DNA of 64,000 nucleotides, from positions 3,410,001 to 3,474,000 of the forward strand of contig NZ_CP042171.1 in the NCBI RefSeq assembly GCF_005938645.2, given 5' to 3'. Under the pieces are notes generated by a model. It searched no databases. It saw only the letters and a list, made by a program, of their open reading frames with translations, and was not told the origin of the DNA. Made by a program: the position numbers and the translations under genes. Positions 1-9,958 of the stretch are shown piece by piece (position 1 is the first letter of the stretch; each line of letters starts with the position of its first letter). Source of the stretch: Pedobacter sp. KBS0701. GTDB lineage: Bacteria > Bacteroidota > Bacteroidia > Sphingobacteriales > Sphingobacteriaceae.

Positions 1-552
1 GAAATCCCCGAAATCGCCCTGGAGGTAGATCCAATAACCAGGCTCAATGTATTGGCCGGTTACATCAACCTTCAGGTATCTGAAGTTTTCTTCCGTAACT
101 TCGTTAATACCAGGTGTCTGGCCAAGAGTACCCAGAGTAAAGTCTTTGGTTTCTGCAGGTTCCAGCACAATTCTATACACATTTTTGGCCATTCCGGCAG
201 AATTGAGCAATATTAAGGGATAATTAAATTTCGATGCGCCTGCCGGAACGGTGAATTCTTTCAACTCAAAATCTACTCCTGCAGTTGCGGTAGTTCCCTG
301 GGCTGTTTTCAGCAGCACCGTGCGCGGTTTATCGGATAACTTCCCGGTGATGCGCATGGGTATAAACAGGGTGTCCCTTTGCTTTTGAGTAGCTTGAAAG
401 GCAAAAGAGTAGCTTCTTACGGCTGTGGTATTTAATTGTTCGTAGGTATAGGCAAAGAAACTAACGCCATCCTTTCCCTGGTAGGTTTCGACTGCTTCTT
501 TCTTACATGAAAAAAGACAGGCCGCCACCATGATATATGATAAGTATTTCAT
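1..552 (-). CDS. DUF4843-type lipoprotein (C-terminus beyond window)
   Basis: The reading frame begins at ATG 552 and stays open for 184 codons to the window edge, so only the N-terminal part is seen. The start MKYLSYIMVAACLFSCKK is a lipoprotein signal with the lipidated Cys at residue 16. The body is beta-rich (for example the stretch around DFELKEFTVPAGASKF) and resembles the DUF4843 family, which is commonly encoded just after SusD in Bacteroidota uptake loci. It lies 13 bp after the SusD stop, so it is almost certainly in the same operon. Inferred role: accessory surface or periplasmic-face lipoprotein of this uptake system; the substrate is unknown. The family call rests on pattern and context only. 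Confidence 0.7.
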   Translation of the reverse strand, partial: MKYLSYIMVAACLFSCKKEAVETYQGKDGVSFFAYTYEQLNTTAVRSYSFAFQATQKQRDTLFIPMRITGKLSDKPRTVLLKTAQGTTATAGVDFELKEFTVPAGASKFNYPLILLNSAGMAKNVYRIVLEPAETKDFTLGTLGQTPGINEVTEENFRYLKVDVTGQYIEPGYWIYLQGDFGDF

Positions 553-565
553 AATACGAGTTTGA

Positions 566-1996
566 TTAGTTTGCATAATTCGGATTAAATTGAAGTTCAG
601 AAGGCGGAATTGGGAGTACGTACTGCGCAGGTGCCATAGCAGGACCAAATTGCATTCTAGAAGTTTTAATGCGCTTATAGTAAAAGAACAATTGTCCTTC
701 TGCATAAAATTCCTTCTGATATTCTTTCGTAATCTCCGCTTTAAGCGTCACTGCGGTGAGCGTATTCGGCAAAACTTTAATTCCCCTGTTCAGACGCACC
801 ATATTTAAATATCCAACGCCAATCTCAGGCGTTGATGCCGTCTCAGCCAGGATATAATACATTTCAGAAAGGCGTATACCTGGTACATACTGGTCAAGTA
901 AATTATCGGTAATTGGGGTGGTAGAACTGGATGCCTGCCAGAATTTAGATGGGAACGGAACTCCTCCCTCCTGCTCAAGGCGAAACGCAAATCTGAAATC
1001 TGAACCGCCGCCATTGCTGGTTTCGTAAAGTGTATTAAAATTAGCGGCGCTACGTGTAAGCGTTTGGCTTGCAGCCCCCCTAAACCTAAAATATTTTTGT
1101 ACAGTGGGCAGTATATCCCTAACCCTGATCATAAATACCTGCTCGTTAAAATACAAGCGGTCACGTACTGTCAATCCCTGTGAAACAACGCCAGCTTGTG
1201 CCTGGGTTACAAAAGTATATTTTGCAGAGTTAACTACCACATTTGCAGCCGCCGCCGCCCCGATATTATCGCCGCTATATAACATAATTCTCGCTTCCAG
1301 CGCTTTTACACCATAATAATTAAGCTTATTCCGCCTGGTCCGTAAATCGCTGGTCACAATCGGATCAACAGGTAACAGTAGACTTTCCGCTTCTTTCAGG
1401 TCGGCCAGGGCAAATTTAACCACCTCTGCAGTTGTTGCTGGGGGATTTGCATTTTGGTTGACATCTTTTTTATATGGGATGGCTTTTAGATTGGCACCCG
1501 CAGTATATTCAGGCCCAAACATCCGTAATAAATCAAAATGCAAAAATGCCCTTAAGGCTAAAGCTTCACCACGTAATAGTGCGTACGAATTATTAGATAG
1601 CACAGATCGGTTTGTTTCTGTATTTGCAATTATTTTATTAGCTGCGGCAATTGCACTATAACTGGCAGACCAGATGGAATCAGTATAGCTTAAGACTTCT
1701 GTTGAAGCGTAGTTCAGGAGTTGTGTCTGTTGCAACTGAACTGACGATGCAGGGTCAATTGTCGCATAATTTTGAGCAAGCGCGGAAGCGAAGCCCATGG
1801 AAAGGTTATCCCCATAGAGTTTGCTACTGGCAAGCTGGCCATATACGCCTGATAAAGCCTGTTGAAAACCAACTTCTGAAGTAAACAGCTGTTCTTCAGA
1901 TAGACTCGTTTTGGGCGTTACATCCAAAAATTTCTTACAACCGGAAAACATCGCAACTATTGCCAGGATTCCTATAATTAATGTTGTTCTTTTCAT
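566..1996 (-). CDS. SusD/RagB family outer-membrane lipoprotein
   Basis: This is a 476-residue SusD-like lid lipoprotein that captures substrate at the cell surface and pairs with the SusC barrel encoded directly upstream. ATG 1996 (MKRTTL...) is chosen over an upstream in-frame start that would overlap the SusC stop, because it opens directly into a lipoprotein signal with Cys at residue 20 (MFSGCKKFLD). TPR-like helical segments follow (LRGEALALRAFLHFDLLRMFG is the typical SusD helix), and the C-terminus carries the usual YQKEFYAEGQLFFYYKR motif. The gap to SusC is 25 bp and to the next lipoprotein 13 bp. Substrate cannot be read from the sequence. Confidence 0.93.
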   Translation of the reverse strand: MKRTTLIIGILAIVAMFSGCKKFLDVTPKTSLSEEQLFTSEVGFQQALSGVYGQLASSKLYGDNLSMGFASALAQNYATIDPASSVQLQQTQLLNYASTEVLSYTDSIWSASYSAIAAANKIIANTETNRSVLSNNSYALLRGEALALRAFLHFDLLRMFGPEYTAGANLKAIPYKKDVNQNANPPATTAEVVKFALADLKEAESLLLPVDPIVTSDLRTRRNKLNYYGVKALEARIMLYSGDNIGAAAAANVVVNSAKYTFVTQAQAGVVSQGLTVRDRLYFNEQVFMIRVRDILPTVQKYFRFRGAASQTLTRSAANFNTLYETSNGGGSDFRFAFRLEQEGGVPFPSKFWQASSSTTPITDNLLDQYVPGIRLSEMYYILAETASTPEIGVGYLNMVRLNRGIKVLPNTLTAVTLKAEITKEYQKEFYAEGQLFFYYKRIKTSRMQFGPAMAPAQYVLPIPPSELQFNPNYAN

Positions 1997-2021
1997 TGGG
2001 ATATGAATATGTTTTTTGAAT

Positions 2022-5000
2022 TTAAAATCTTGCACTTAAACCAAATGTATACTCTCTGGCAAAAGGATTATCTGTACCACGTTCTATTTCAATAGAGCTA
2101 AAGGTAGCCAGGTTGTTCGTTGTGGCACTAACACTTAGGTTCTGCAAGCCTAACTTTTTTACAAATGCGGTTTTGAACTGATAACTCAAATTAATTGAGC
2201 TGAGCTGAATGTTATTATCGCGCTGAACAAAACGTGAAGTAAGCTTTGTGGGTGTCGGAGAGGTTGTAATTCTACGGTATGGGCTCAAACTTCCAGGTCC
2301 AGTCCACCCCAGGTCGTACGCTCTTCGGTCTACATTGTTACGCGCATCAACGGCCTCCACACGGTTTAATAACGTACTGTTATACAGATCAGCACCATAA
2401 TTATAATTGAAACTGAAATTTAAGGCAAAACCTGCGTACAGGAAGTTTGAATTAATGGCACCTGTCCATTTAGGGCGTGTATCGCCAACATAGGTTTTAT
2501 CATTAACATCCCACACAAAGGTTGGCGTACCATCTGCTTTCAGGTAAACTTCCTGGCCGGTAACCGGATCAATGCCGAGTGACCTCACCGCATAAATTGC
2601 CGTTGTCGATTGACCTTCAATAAACTGCGCATTTTCAGCTGTTTGATTAGGATTATTCGCATTCAATGCAGCGTTGAAGGCTTTGAGTTTATCAGAAACT
2701 TCTTTTAACACCGATTTATTAGTGGCTGCATTGACAGAAACATTCCATTTTAAGCCTTTACGAGGGTCAGATAGGATGGTATAACCGATGTCGAGTTGTA
2801 ATCCCCTGTTCTGAATTTTACCTAAATTTTCAGTGTACGAAGGGAAACCTGTACTAGATGCCAGCGAAACTGTAGTCAGCGCATTCTGCGTTACTTCGTT
2901 ATAAAATTCTGCATTAAAAGTTAAACGGTTGTCCAGAAATGCTGAAGCAATACCAATGTTAGACTTCAATACCTGTTGCCAGCTTAAATTCGGGTTTCCA
3001 AGTGCACCGGGAAAAGCACCTACTTCACCAAAATAGCCAGTAGACGTACCCAGGTTGTACCTGAATTGTGCGGCGTAAGGATCTTGTACAGATGTACCGG
3101 TAGAACCGTAACTACCGCGAATCCTCAACAGGTTAATAGTTTTGCTATCTTTAAGGAATTGTTCATTATTGATGTTCCATCCTAAACCTGCAGACCAGAA
3201 ATTACCAAACTTATTATTCTCTCCATAAGCAGAAGAGCCGTCTCTGGTATAGGTAAAATCGGTAAAATACCGGTTATCATAAGAGTAGTTCGCACTTCCG
3301 GTATAGGAAAGATTGTTAATTGTGCTTTCCGTCCCGGTAGGCCTGCTGTTTAAATATTGCGCTGCAAATAAGATATTGTCCAGACGATCAAAAGGGAAAC
3401 CCTGTGTTGATACGTTATATGAATTTAAGCTTGTACTGGCAAGCCTGAATCCTGCATATACCGTAACGCCATGCTTTCCAAAATTCTTATTGTAGTTCAC
3501 AGAACCGGTTCCATCCATGGTAAAGGCATCGCTGTTGTCTTTCGAATAGGAACCTCTTGCACTTAAATCTGCTATACCATTGAAACGGCTATCTAAAGCG
3601 GAATAGAAATTATCTATTGTTCCGTTCAATTTTGTGATACCCAATGCACCATTGAACCATAATGATTTACTAAAGTCGTAACGTACAGTAGTGTTATTTC
3701 TTAAATTAAAGTTTTTATTTCTGTTGTTGATAGTATTGTACTTTATATCCATTAATGGGTTTAAGACAACTGAACCTGCTACACCGAAGCCCAAATTGAT
3801 GTTCTCCAGGTACTGGTTTACATTACCATTTTCATCATAAGGTTTCCAGTACGGATTCAAATTCAGGTACTGACTAAATTCACCATAGGGCGAGTCATTA
3901 GAAATAACCTGTGTTGCAATCGTGTTGTTCTGGAACGTTAATTGATGGGTTTTATAACTTAGCGTAAAACTTCCCGAATAATTTTTTCTATCCTGTCCTT
4001 TCATTACGCCTTGTAACAGATTTCCGCTGAAAGTAAGGTTGAAAGTCAAAGACTGGTCGCCCCCACGTAATGAAAGGTTGGTTCTGTTGTTTATCCCTGT
4101 TTGAACGGGAATAGATTTCCAATCCGTATTCACACCGCTCACCATTGCTTTATATCGTTCTGCATTTATGGCTTGTCCTCTATAACTGTTTAGAAAACCT
4201 ACTCTACGCTCAAAATCCAATTTTTCTTCTGAATTCAGCATGTGGTATACAGAAAGATCAGGGGATGCTAATGTTAAGTTATTGGTTATGGAAACTTCCA
4301 CTTTTCCTCTCGGCGGCAAGATTGTGGTAACAACCATTACACCATTACCCCCACGAGAACCATACATTGCGGTAGCAGAGGCATCTTTTAACAAGGTTAC
4401 TGATGCAATTTGATTCATGTCGAGGTCTACGATTGCTTGTAATGAAACCTGGAATCCATCGAGAATAAATAATGGTGTATTGGGGTTTCCAACAAGTTCT
4501 GAACCCAGGGTTGGGTAAGAAGTTTGCCCACGCATGGTAATTTCAGGTAGCGCATTGATATTACCCCCAATCTTATTATTGGGAATAATTCTGAAGGAAG
4601 GATCGAGGGCCGCAATGCCAGCAAATACATTTACGGGACTCACGGCCTTAAGCTCGGCTGCAGTGATGGTTTTGGCTGCTCCGGTGTAGGTGTTAACCTT
4701 CCGGTCGACCATCCCAGTGATTACCGTTTCATTTAGTGTCAACTGCTCCTCCTCCATATAAATGGTATAATTCGAATTGGGCGAGATAGGTACATCCACG
4801 GTCTTATAACCTACAAACCTGAACTCCAAAGATTCTGCACCTGCCGGGATGCTGATGGTAAATTTTCCATTTTTATCCGTCTGGACGGCAGATTTTGTTC
4901 CCTTGATAGATACCGTAACCCCTGGGATTGGCTTATGTTCTTTGGCATCGCCAACAAAACCGGAAATGACTTCCAGGCTAGCTTTTGCACCTGCTTTAAT

Positions 5001-5342
5001 CACCACCGTCTGGTTGCGTATGGTAAAATCCAGATTTTGCGCTGCAAAAATTTGTTTAAGCACAGCGGGCAATTCAGCATTTTTAACATTGATGGTTACA
5101 GGTATTGAATTTTCCAATAAGTCGTCCGCGTAAAAAAAATTATAACCTGTCTGTTGGTTAAGTTCCTTAAAAACGGATCGAAGTGAAGCATTTGACTTGG
5201 TTAAAGTCACTTTTTGAGCGAGGCTAGATGCACTTACCTGCATAAGGCACGCTATTATGATCACGATGGTTAAGCGCATAGTTAACAATAATTTGAGGTA
5301 CAGCCGATTAGGCATACCAAATTTCCTTGATTTTTGATACAT
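2022..5342 (-). CDS. SusC/RagA TonB-dependent receptor with N-terminal STN domain
   Basis: The 1106-residue protein is an outer-membrane SusC-type transporter. A signal segment (about residues 17-43, ending ASSLAQ) is followed by an STN signalling domain (about 45-110), a carboxypeptidase-regulatory-like domain (about 125-210), a plug (about 220-335, with LKDASATAMYGSRGGNGV) and a 22-strand-type barrel ending in an aromatic Phe (FGLSARF). The STN domain is known to contact FecR-type anti-sigma factors, and a FecR and an ECF sigma gene lie immediately upstream on the same strand. So transport is probably coupled to transcription of this locus. SusD follows 25 bp later. Substrate unknown. Confidence 0.95.
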   Translation of the reverse strand: MYQKSRKFGMPNRLYLKLLLTMRLTIVIIIACLMQVSASSLAQKVTLTKSNASLRSVFKELNQQTGYNFFYADDLLENSIPVTINVKNAELPAVLKQIFAAQNLDFTIRNQTVVIKAGAKASLEVISGFVGDAKEHKPIPGVTVSIKGTKSAVQTDKNGKFTISIPAGAESLEFRFVGYKTVDVPISPNSNYTIYMEEEQLTLNETVITGMVDRKVNTYTGAAKTITAAELKAVSPVNVFAGIAALDPSFRIIPNNKIGGNINALPEITMRGQTSYPTLGSELVGNPNTPLFILDGFQVSLQAIVDLDMNQIASVTLLKDASATAMYGSRGGNGVMVVTTILPPRGKVEVSITNNLTLASPDLSVYHMLNSEEKLDFERRVGFLNSYRGQAINAERYKAMVSGVNTDWKSIPVQTGINNRTNLSLRGGDQSLTFNLTFSGNLLQGVMKGQDRKNYSGSFTLSYKTHQLTFQNNTIATQVISNDSPYGEFSQYLNLNPYWKPYDENGNVNQYLENINLGFGVAGSVVLNPLMDIKYNTINNRNKNFNLRNNTTVRYDFSKSLWFNGALGITKLNGTIDNFYSALDSRFNGIADLSARGSYSKDNSDAFTMDGTGSVNYNKNFGKHGVTVYAGFRLASTSLNSYNVSTQGFPFDRLDNILFAAQYLNSRPTGTESTINNLSYTGSANYSYDNRYFTDFTYTRDGSSAYGENNKFGNFWSAGLGWNINNEQFLKDSKTINLLRIRGSYGSTGTSVQDPYAAQFRYNLGTSTGYFGEVGAFPGALGNPNLSWQQVLKSNIGIASAFLDNRLTFNAEFYNEVTQNALTTVSLASSTGFPSYTENLGKIQNRGLQLDIGYTILSDPRKGLKWNVSVNAATNKSVLKEVSDKLKAFNAALNANNPNQTAENAQFIEGQSTTAIYAVRSLGIDPVTGQEVYLKADGTPTFVWDVNDKTYVGDTRPKWTGAINSNFLYAGFALNFSFNYNYGADLYNSTLLNRVEAVDARNNVDRRAYDLGWTGPGSLSPYRRITTSPTPTKLTSRFVQRDNNIQLSSINLSYQFKTAFVKKLGLQNLSVSATTNNLATFSSIEIERGTDNPFAREYTFGLSARF

Positions 5343-5437
5343 TAGTAGTTGGTTTGGTTAAACAGTCTCTGATGCGTTGGTCCGTAGCAAGACTGTGGTT
5401 GTAAATTGATTTTCAATCGAATATTCCAGACTATGAT

Positions 5438-5472
5438 CAGGTCCCGGCAGTTAAACGGGGCCTGTTTTTTTG
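5438..5472. other. GC-rich hairpin in the fecR-susC gap
   Basis: A 9-bp stem (CAGGTCCCG pairing with CGGGGCCTG, one G-U) with a nine-base loop is followed on the plus strand by seven T residues. Read on the plus strand it looks like an intrinsic terminator, but both neighbouring genes are on the minus strand, where no T-run follows the stem. On the fecR-susC transcript it could be a stabilising or attenuating hairpin in the susC leader. The function is not determined. Confidence 0.3.
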
Positions 5473-5548
5473 GATATCTTCTTTATCGTATTTTTTTTGT
5501 CATGTGGTTTGTTTAAAGGTTAAAATTCAGTTGATTATTCGTTATTTA

Positions 5549-6742
5549 TTATCTGGATACATATACGGTTCTGCCCTTAACTTTAAAATGTGCTTCTCCG
5601 GTAGACTCGACGATTTCGAGAACTTTAGACAATTTATCAAACCTCGATACTTTACCACTGAAGCGCTGATTGGTTTTTTCACCCATGTAAACCACTTCAA
5701 CGTTATACCAGCGCTCAATCATCTTCATGATGTTTTCAATGTGCTCACTTTCCACCACAAATTCGTTATTTTTCCAGGCAACAGCCAGATCGGTATCCGT
5801 TTCACCAATCTGTATTTTACCAGCGATCAGCTTCGCTTGTTGCCCAGGCTTTAGTACTTTAGAATTACCCGATGCAGATAACTTCACGCTTCCCTCTAAC
5901 AAGGTTGTTTTTTCTACTGCGTCATCGGCATAGCTGCTGATGTTAAAATGAGTTCCTAATACTTCTACTTCCTGCCGATCTGTCTTTACAACAAATGGAT
6001 GTTGCTTATCCTTGGCTACTTCAAAATATCCTTCACCACTAAGCGTAACTACGCGCTTTCCGTTTTCAATGAGGGAGGTGGCGTATGTGAGACTAGATGC
6101 AGCATTTAAATAGACAAGCGATCCGTCAGGCAACCGTACCTGATAGGTTTCCCCACGGGCGGTAGACAGGGTATTGGAAGCATTTGGATCAGAAGTTTTT
6201 TCATCAACTTCGTATACCAGTTTGCCGTCGCCTGATTTAGTAATGACTATTCCGGATTCTCTTCCTATTTCACCACTAACCACATTTGCTAAACTGACTT
6301 TCCTGCCATTTGCCATGGTAAGTGTCGCACCATATCCCCCTGGTTTTATATCATGTACAGTAATTGTGGGAACAGTGACAACCTTTTCTGGTTGGTTATT
6401 GAAGAAATAAACACCTATGTATACTACGGCCAAAACGGCAGCAACGGCAGCGATTTTTAACCAAAGTTTAAGTACTTTATTTTTATCTTCAGGTATGGCA
6501 TGTGCTGATTCCTTAATCTGAACAAACAAATCCTGGTCAACCTTTCCCAGTACCTTTGCAATGGCAAAATCATTTTCATAGTACTCATCCTGGGTTTCTA
6601 ATGCGCCGATGATGAGCTCTTTCAATATTTCCCGGTCTTCATCAAGTTGAAAATAATTCATCAGACGCTGGGTTTCTTCGGGACTACAGGTATTATCCAG
6701 GTGTTTTTTGAAGAGTATACGGAGTTGTTCAGATGTTTTCAA
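5549..6742 (-). CDS. FecR family anti-sigma factor
   Basis: The 397-residue membrane-bound regulator links the receptor STN domain to the ECF sigma factor. About 90 cytoplasmic residues precede one membrane segment (about 92-112, LWLKIAAVAAVLAVVYIG), then a periplasmic FecR domain (about 195-290, with RLPDGSLVYLNAASSLTY and ALGTHF-like VLGTHFNISSY) and a C-terminal DUF4974 domain (about 325-397). The start codon is TTG: an in-frame stop lies two codons upstream and the next ATG would cut the conserved N-terminus. It lies 95 bp after the sigma gene and 206 bp before susC. Confidence 0.92.
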   Translation of the reverse strand: MKTSEQLRILFKKHLDNTCSPEETQRLMNYFQLDEDREILKELIIGALETQDEYYENDFAIAKVLGKVDQDLFVQIKESAHAIPEDKNKVLKLWLKIAAVAAVLAVVYIGVYFFNNQPEKVVTVPTITVHDIKPGGYGATLTMANGRKVSLANVVSGEIGRESGIVITKSGDGKLVYEVDEKTSDPNASNTLSTARGETYQVRLPDGSLVYLNAASSLTYATSLIENGKRVVTLSGEGYFEVAKDKQHPFVVKTDRQEVEVLGTHFNISSYADDAVEKTTLLEGSVKLSASGNSKVLKPGQQAKLIAGKIQIGETDTDLAVAWKNNEFVVESEHIENIMKMIERWYNVEVVYMGEKTNQRFSGKVSRFDKLSKVLEIVESTGEAHFKVKGRTVYVSR

Positions 6743-6837
6743 GGTTTAATTTTTACAGCTAATACGGAGCTGTTCAAAAATATCCTTAGTCTGTTAACAA
6801 GAAATTAACAATTAATTTCCAAAAACAACGATCAGGA

Positions 6838-7437
6838 TCAAAAGCCTTTGAATAAAACACTCAAAACTATCGAAATGGCAAGTGCCGGAGAATCCCTAAA
6901 ATAAGTTTTAAGAAATCTATTTGCCTGCAGCATGTGGCTACTGATGGTTTTGGCATTAATACCCATAATCTGCTCTACTTCTTTATAAGATTTACCCTCT
7001 AATTTGCAAAGTATAAATACCATTTTACGTTGAGGAGGCATCAGGTTTATGGCATGTTGTAATTTTTGAGCATCTTCTTTACTCAGCAAATCTTCTTCAA
7101 CGTGAAGATACAGCTCTGAACTTGAAGCAACCATTTTAGTCAATAAACGTTTGTCTTTGGCTACTTTCCGAAAATAATCGTGCACCAGGTTCTCTGCTAT
7201 ACGAAAGAGATAAGATTTAAAAGATTTTTCGGGATCAATCTGCGCACGCACCTCCCATATTTTAAAGAAAAGCTCTTGCAGCACCTCTTTTACCAGGTCG
7301 TCAGATTTGAGAAGCTTGAATAAATTTCCGGCGATCCGAAATTTATAGTTATTGTATAGTATTTCAAATGCCCGCTCGTCACCATCTTTTAATTGAAGTA
7401 GTAAAGACTTTTCATCGGTGTAATTAACGTTGATCAT
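6838..7437 (-). CDS. ECF sigma-70 factor, FecI-like (Bacteroidetes type)
   Basis: The 199-residue ECF sigma factor has region 2 at about residues 19-63 (RAFEILYNNY...ELFFKIWE) and region 4 at about 130-170 (LPPQRKMVFILCKLEGKSY, then a helix-turn-helix with IMGINAKTISSHM). A short hydrophobic tail (AISIVLSVLF) ends the protein, as is common in this Bacteroidetes family. It heads the sigma-fecR-susC-susD-lipoprotein series on the minus strand and should activate it when released by FecR. The start ATG 7437 has little leader sequence visible in front of it. Confidence 0.94.
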   Translation of the reverse strand: MINVNYTDEKSLLLQLKDGDERAFEILYNNYKFRIAGNLFKLLKSDDLVKEVLQELFFKIWEVRAQIDPEKSFKSYLFRIAENLVHDYFRKVAKDKRLLTKMVASSSELYLHVEEDLLSKEDAQKLQHAINLMPPQRKMVFILCKLEGKSYKEVEQIMGINAKTISSHMLQANRFLKTYFRDSPALAISIVLSVLFKGF

Positions 7438-7678
7438 TCGTCTGGCAAATATACATTAACTTAAAAAGACAAGGTAGTTATAATTTTGGAAACGTAACAG
7501 TGCGTTTATTTAACTGTAGTTTTTATAGATCCGATCCAATGTCCCAGGTATTAGGGACGAAAACATAAAACACATGGATAGGCCTGAAGCGCGGTCTTTG
7601 GAAGTCTGAGAATTATTTGCCATCCTGGCGTTGTAGATTCCTACTCTGTCGCGTCAATGCAACTTACAGGATCATTAA

Positions 7679-7780
7679 ATGCCACTTGACGTTGGCAAAA
7701 TTATTAGTAAAACATTGATTATAAAAGATTTTGAAGAGAAACTTACAGAAATGATTGGTCAGCCAGCCAAAAAAGATTAA
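7679..7780 (+). CDS. doubtful 33-residue ORF in a 431-bp gap
   Basis: ATG 7679 opens a 33-codon frame (MPLDVGKIISKTLIIKDFEE, then a Lys-rich end) directly after an in-frame stop. It lies between the sigma gene and the GH2 gene, both on the opposite strand. I recognise no family and see no clear ribosome binding site. It may be chance or the remnant of a longer gene. Nothing else gene-like is visible in 7438-7868 apart from an inverted repeat at its end. Confidence 0.12.
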   Translation: MPLDVGKIISKTLIIKDFEEKLTEMIGQPAKKD

Positions 7781-7815
7781 GCGTATTTTGATAACTTAAC
7801 AACCTTTTCTCTTAG

Positions 7816-7883
7816 AAGAGTGTAAATAAACTCCGTCAAAAGTTAACATTACTAACCTTAGATACAGTTTATTTTACACTCTT
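7816..7883. repeat. long-arm inverted repeat at the end of the GH2 gene
   Basis: AAGAGTGTAAATAAACT (7816-7832) recurs inverted at 7866-7883 with one extra A, separated by about 33 bp. The right arm contains the GH2 stop codon. No T-run follows on the minus strand, so it is not a classic terminator for GH2; on the plus strand four T residues follow. It may protect the mRNA 3' end or terminate weakly. Confidence 0.45.
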
Positions 7884-9692
7884 TTCATTTAACTTTTTTC
7901 CCTCAGCGATCACTGCCCTGTTTATTTCATTTATCCTCTTTGTATCCATTTTTTCAACCGCACGGTCATAGGTCAGCAAGCCGTTAACCTCATGCTCCAC
8001 ATCGGTTGTCTGGGTATAAACTGCCACACTAAGACCTTTGTATTTCATCAGCTGTTCAACCTGGCTCATCAGCAGTACATACCTATCCGTCAACGCAGCA
8101 CTTGTAGGTTCATAGGCATAAGCATTGTTTTCTACAGGCCACATGTGGTCCCTTACAAATAGTCCCACACCACCGAACTCCCCCAAAGATGCGGCTCTTT
8201 TATCGTCAGGTACAGACGCATCATAGGGGCCAATATAGATGTGCGTATCTACAAAGTCTCCATTACCCGGATCACCAGCCGCCTTCTGGTAGCTGGGATT
8301 GTTGTTAAACCCCGAATTGCCATTTACCAGCCTTGAGGAATCGTATTTTTTTACCCAATCGGTTATTGCCGGTACATCGAAAGCACCCCAATTCTCATTG
8401 AAGGGAACCCAGGCAATAATCGAGGGCGAGTTGTAATGTTCGTCCATTACCGCCTTAAGTTCTTTGCGAAAAGCGGAGCGTACTTTTGCCGTGTCCTCAT
8501 TCTGGTACCAGATTGCCGGCATGTCCTGCCAAAGCAGAATGCCCAGTTTATCTGCCCAATAGTAAAAACGCTTTGGTTCGGTTTTCATATGTTTGCGGAT
8601 GAGGTTAAAGCCCGCCTTTTTTGTAAATTCTATATCAGATTTCAGCGCCTGTTCAGTAGGAGCAGTCAGAATTCCATCCGGCCAATAGCCCTGATCAAGT
8701 AGACCAACCTGCATGATAAACTTTCCGTTCAGCAAAGGACGCATAACACCTGACACCTTTCCCAGCCTAATATCCCGCATACCGAAATAGCTCTTCACTT
8801 CATCAACTGTTTCACCCTTGTGATCTTTAACCGTAATTTTGAGATCATAAAGAAAAGGCTCATCAGGCGACCATAACTTTGGATTTTCGATTGGCAGATA
8901 AAAAGCCTTTTCGTTAGTCCCCTGCGCCTCGGAGACGATCTTATTGCCATCAAGTACCACTGCAGATATGACAGAGGAACTTGCATCAACCGTTACCTTT
9001 AGTCTGCTGTTTTCCAGATCGGGCAATAGCTTGATATTTCTAATATGAACTGCGCTCACCGGTTCAAGCCATACCCCCTGCCAGATGCCAGAGCTGAAGG
9101 TATAATCTCCCCGTGGTCCGTTCTTGCCCGAAGGCATTCTACCGTCATTGGAATCATAAGCGGCAACAATCAATTCATTACTTCCTGATTTTAGCAATGG
9201 GGTAATATCCAGCGAAAAGGCATCATAGCCACCCGAGTGAAATCCGGCCTTTTTTCCGTTAACGAAAATGGTCGCATCATGATCAACGGCTTCAAAATTG
9301 ACTAAAATATTTTTTCCCTTCCAGTTTTGGGGTATTTCGAAACGCCTGCGGTACCACATGTTAACCTCCTGCTTGCGCTCAATGCCCGAGATCACTGATT
9401 CGGGACAATATGGAACAAGTATTTGTTCAGATTTTCCGGCAAATGTAATCGGCATTTTTGGGTTGAATGCATTTAGCTTATCTTTTCCGCCGATATAATC
9501 CCATTTACCGTTTAATGACTTCCATTCTCCACGTACCATCTGGGGGCGCGGATAATCAGGAAAAGGATTTTGGGCCGCCATCGCCTCTTTAGTCCATTTG
9601 GTGGGTAGCTTTGCAGTCTGGGCGCAAACATTTCCACAATATGCCTGCAATATTACTGAAAGGAATAGGATAGATAAAACTGTTTTTTTCAT
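7869..9692 (-). CDS. secreted GH2-family glycoside hydrolase (beta-galactosidase/glucuronidase-like)
   Basis: This 607-residue enzyme has a signal peptide (residues 1-25, ending VCAQ) and the GH2 order: sugar-binding jelly roll (about 50-210, with WYRRRFEIP and [15 protein letters not shown]), immunoglobulin-like domain (about 215-305) and TIM barrel (about 310-600). The general acid/base Glu lies in PFNENWG at about residue 433 and the likely nucleophile Glu in LGEFGG at about residue 504. It is a retaining exo-glycosidase by family, shorter than LacZ. The exact sugar is not readable. It stands alone, with 266 bp upstream containing a perfect palindrome, so it may have its own regulator. Confidence 0.88.
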   Translation of the reverse strand: MKKTVLSILFLSVILQAYCGNVCAQTAKLPTKWTKEAMAAQNPFPDYPRPQMVRGEWKSLNGKWDYIGGKDKLNAFNPKMPITFAGKSEQILVPYCPESVISGIERKQEVNMWYRRRFEIPQNWKGKNILVNFEAVDHDATIFVNGKKAGFHSGGYDAFSLDITPLLKSGSNELIVAAYDSNDGRMPSGKNGPRGDYTFSSGIWQGVWLEPVSAVHIRNIKLLPDLENSRLKVTVDASSSVISAVVLDGNKIVSEAQGTNEKAFYLPIENPKLWSPDEPFLYDLKITVKDHKGETVDEVKSYFGMRDIRLGKVSGVMRPLLNGKFIMQVGLLDQGYWPDGILTAPTEQALKSDIEFTKKAGFNLIRKHMKTEPKRFYYWADKLGILLWQDMPAIWYQNEDTAKVRSAFRKELKAVMDEHYNSPSIIAWVPFNENWGAFDVPAITDWVKKYDSSRLVNGNSGFNNNPSYQKAAGDPGNGDFVDTHIYIGPYDASVPDDKRAASLGEFGGVGLFVRDHMWPVENNAYAYEPTSAALTDRYVLLMSQVEQLMKYKGLSVAVYTQTTDVEHEVNGLLTYDRAVEKMDTKRINEINRAVIAEGKKLNEKSVK

Positions 9693-9751
9693 ATTATCCG
9701 GAAGATTAAGGTTCTATGGTTCTGGAACACTAATATATCATTTTTAACCTA

Positions 9752-9765
9752 ATAAATCGATTTAT
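9752..9765. promoter_or_regulatory. 14-bp perfect palindrome upstream of the GH2 gene
   Basis: ATAAATCGATTTAT is a perfect palindrome 60 bp before the GH2 start. LacI- and GntR-type repressors bind sites of this shape, but no such gene is adjacent, and the LysR gene next door is a weaker candidate. Operator function is inferred from symmetry and position only. Confidence 0.25.
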
Positions 9766-9958
9766 CACATACCAAAACTATTTTTGTAGCGCTTATAATT
9801 TCATCTGGGAAAGTTTACTCCATCTGGTCCACATCTAGCAATATGCTGAACAGTTTTTATGAACGGGCTGCATAGCGTTACTTCGGCCTCAGGGATATCA
9901 GGAAAAAAAGCTTTACAATAGCATATCCTTTTGAGTGAATTTGTCAATTCATTTTTAA

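Noticed and set aside
5438..5472. Intrinsic terminator for the sigma/fecR transcript
   Set aside because: The T-run follows the stem only on the plus strand, while the genes are on the minus strand.
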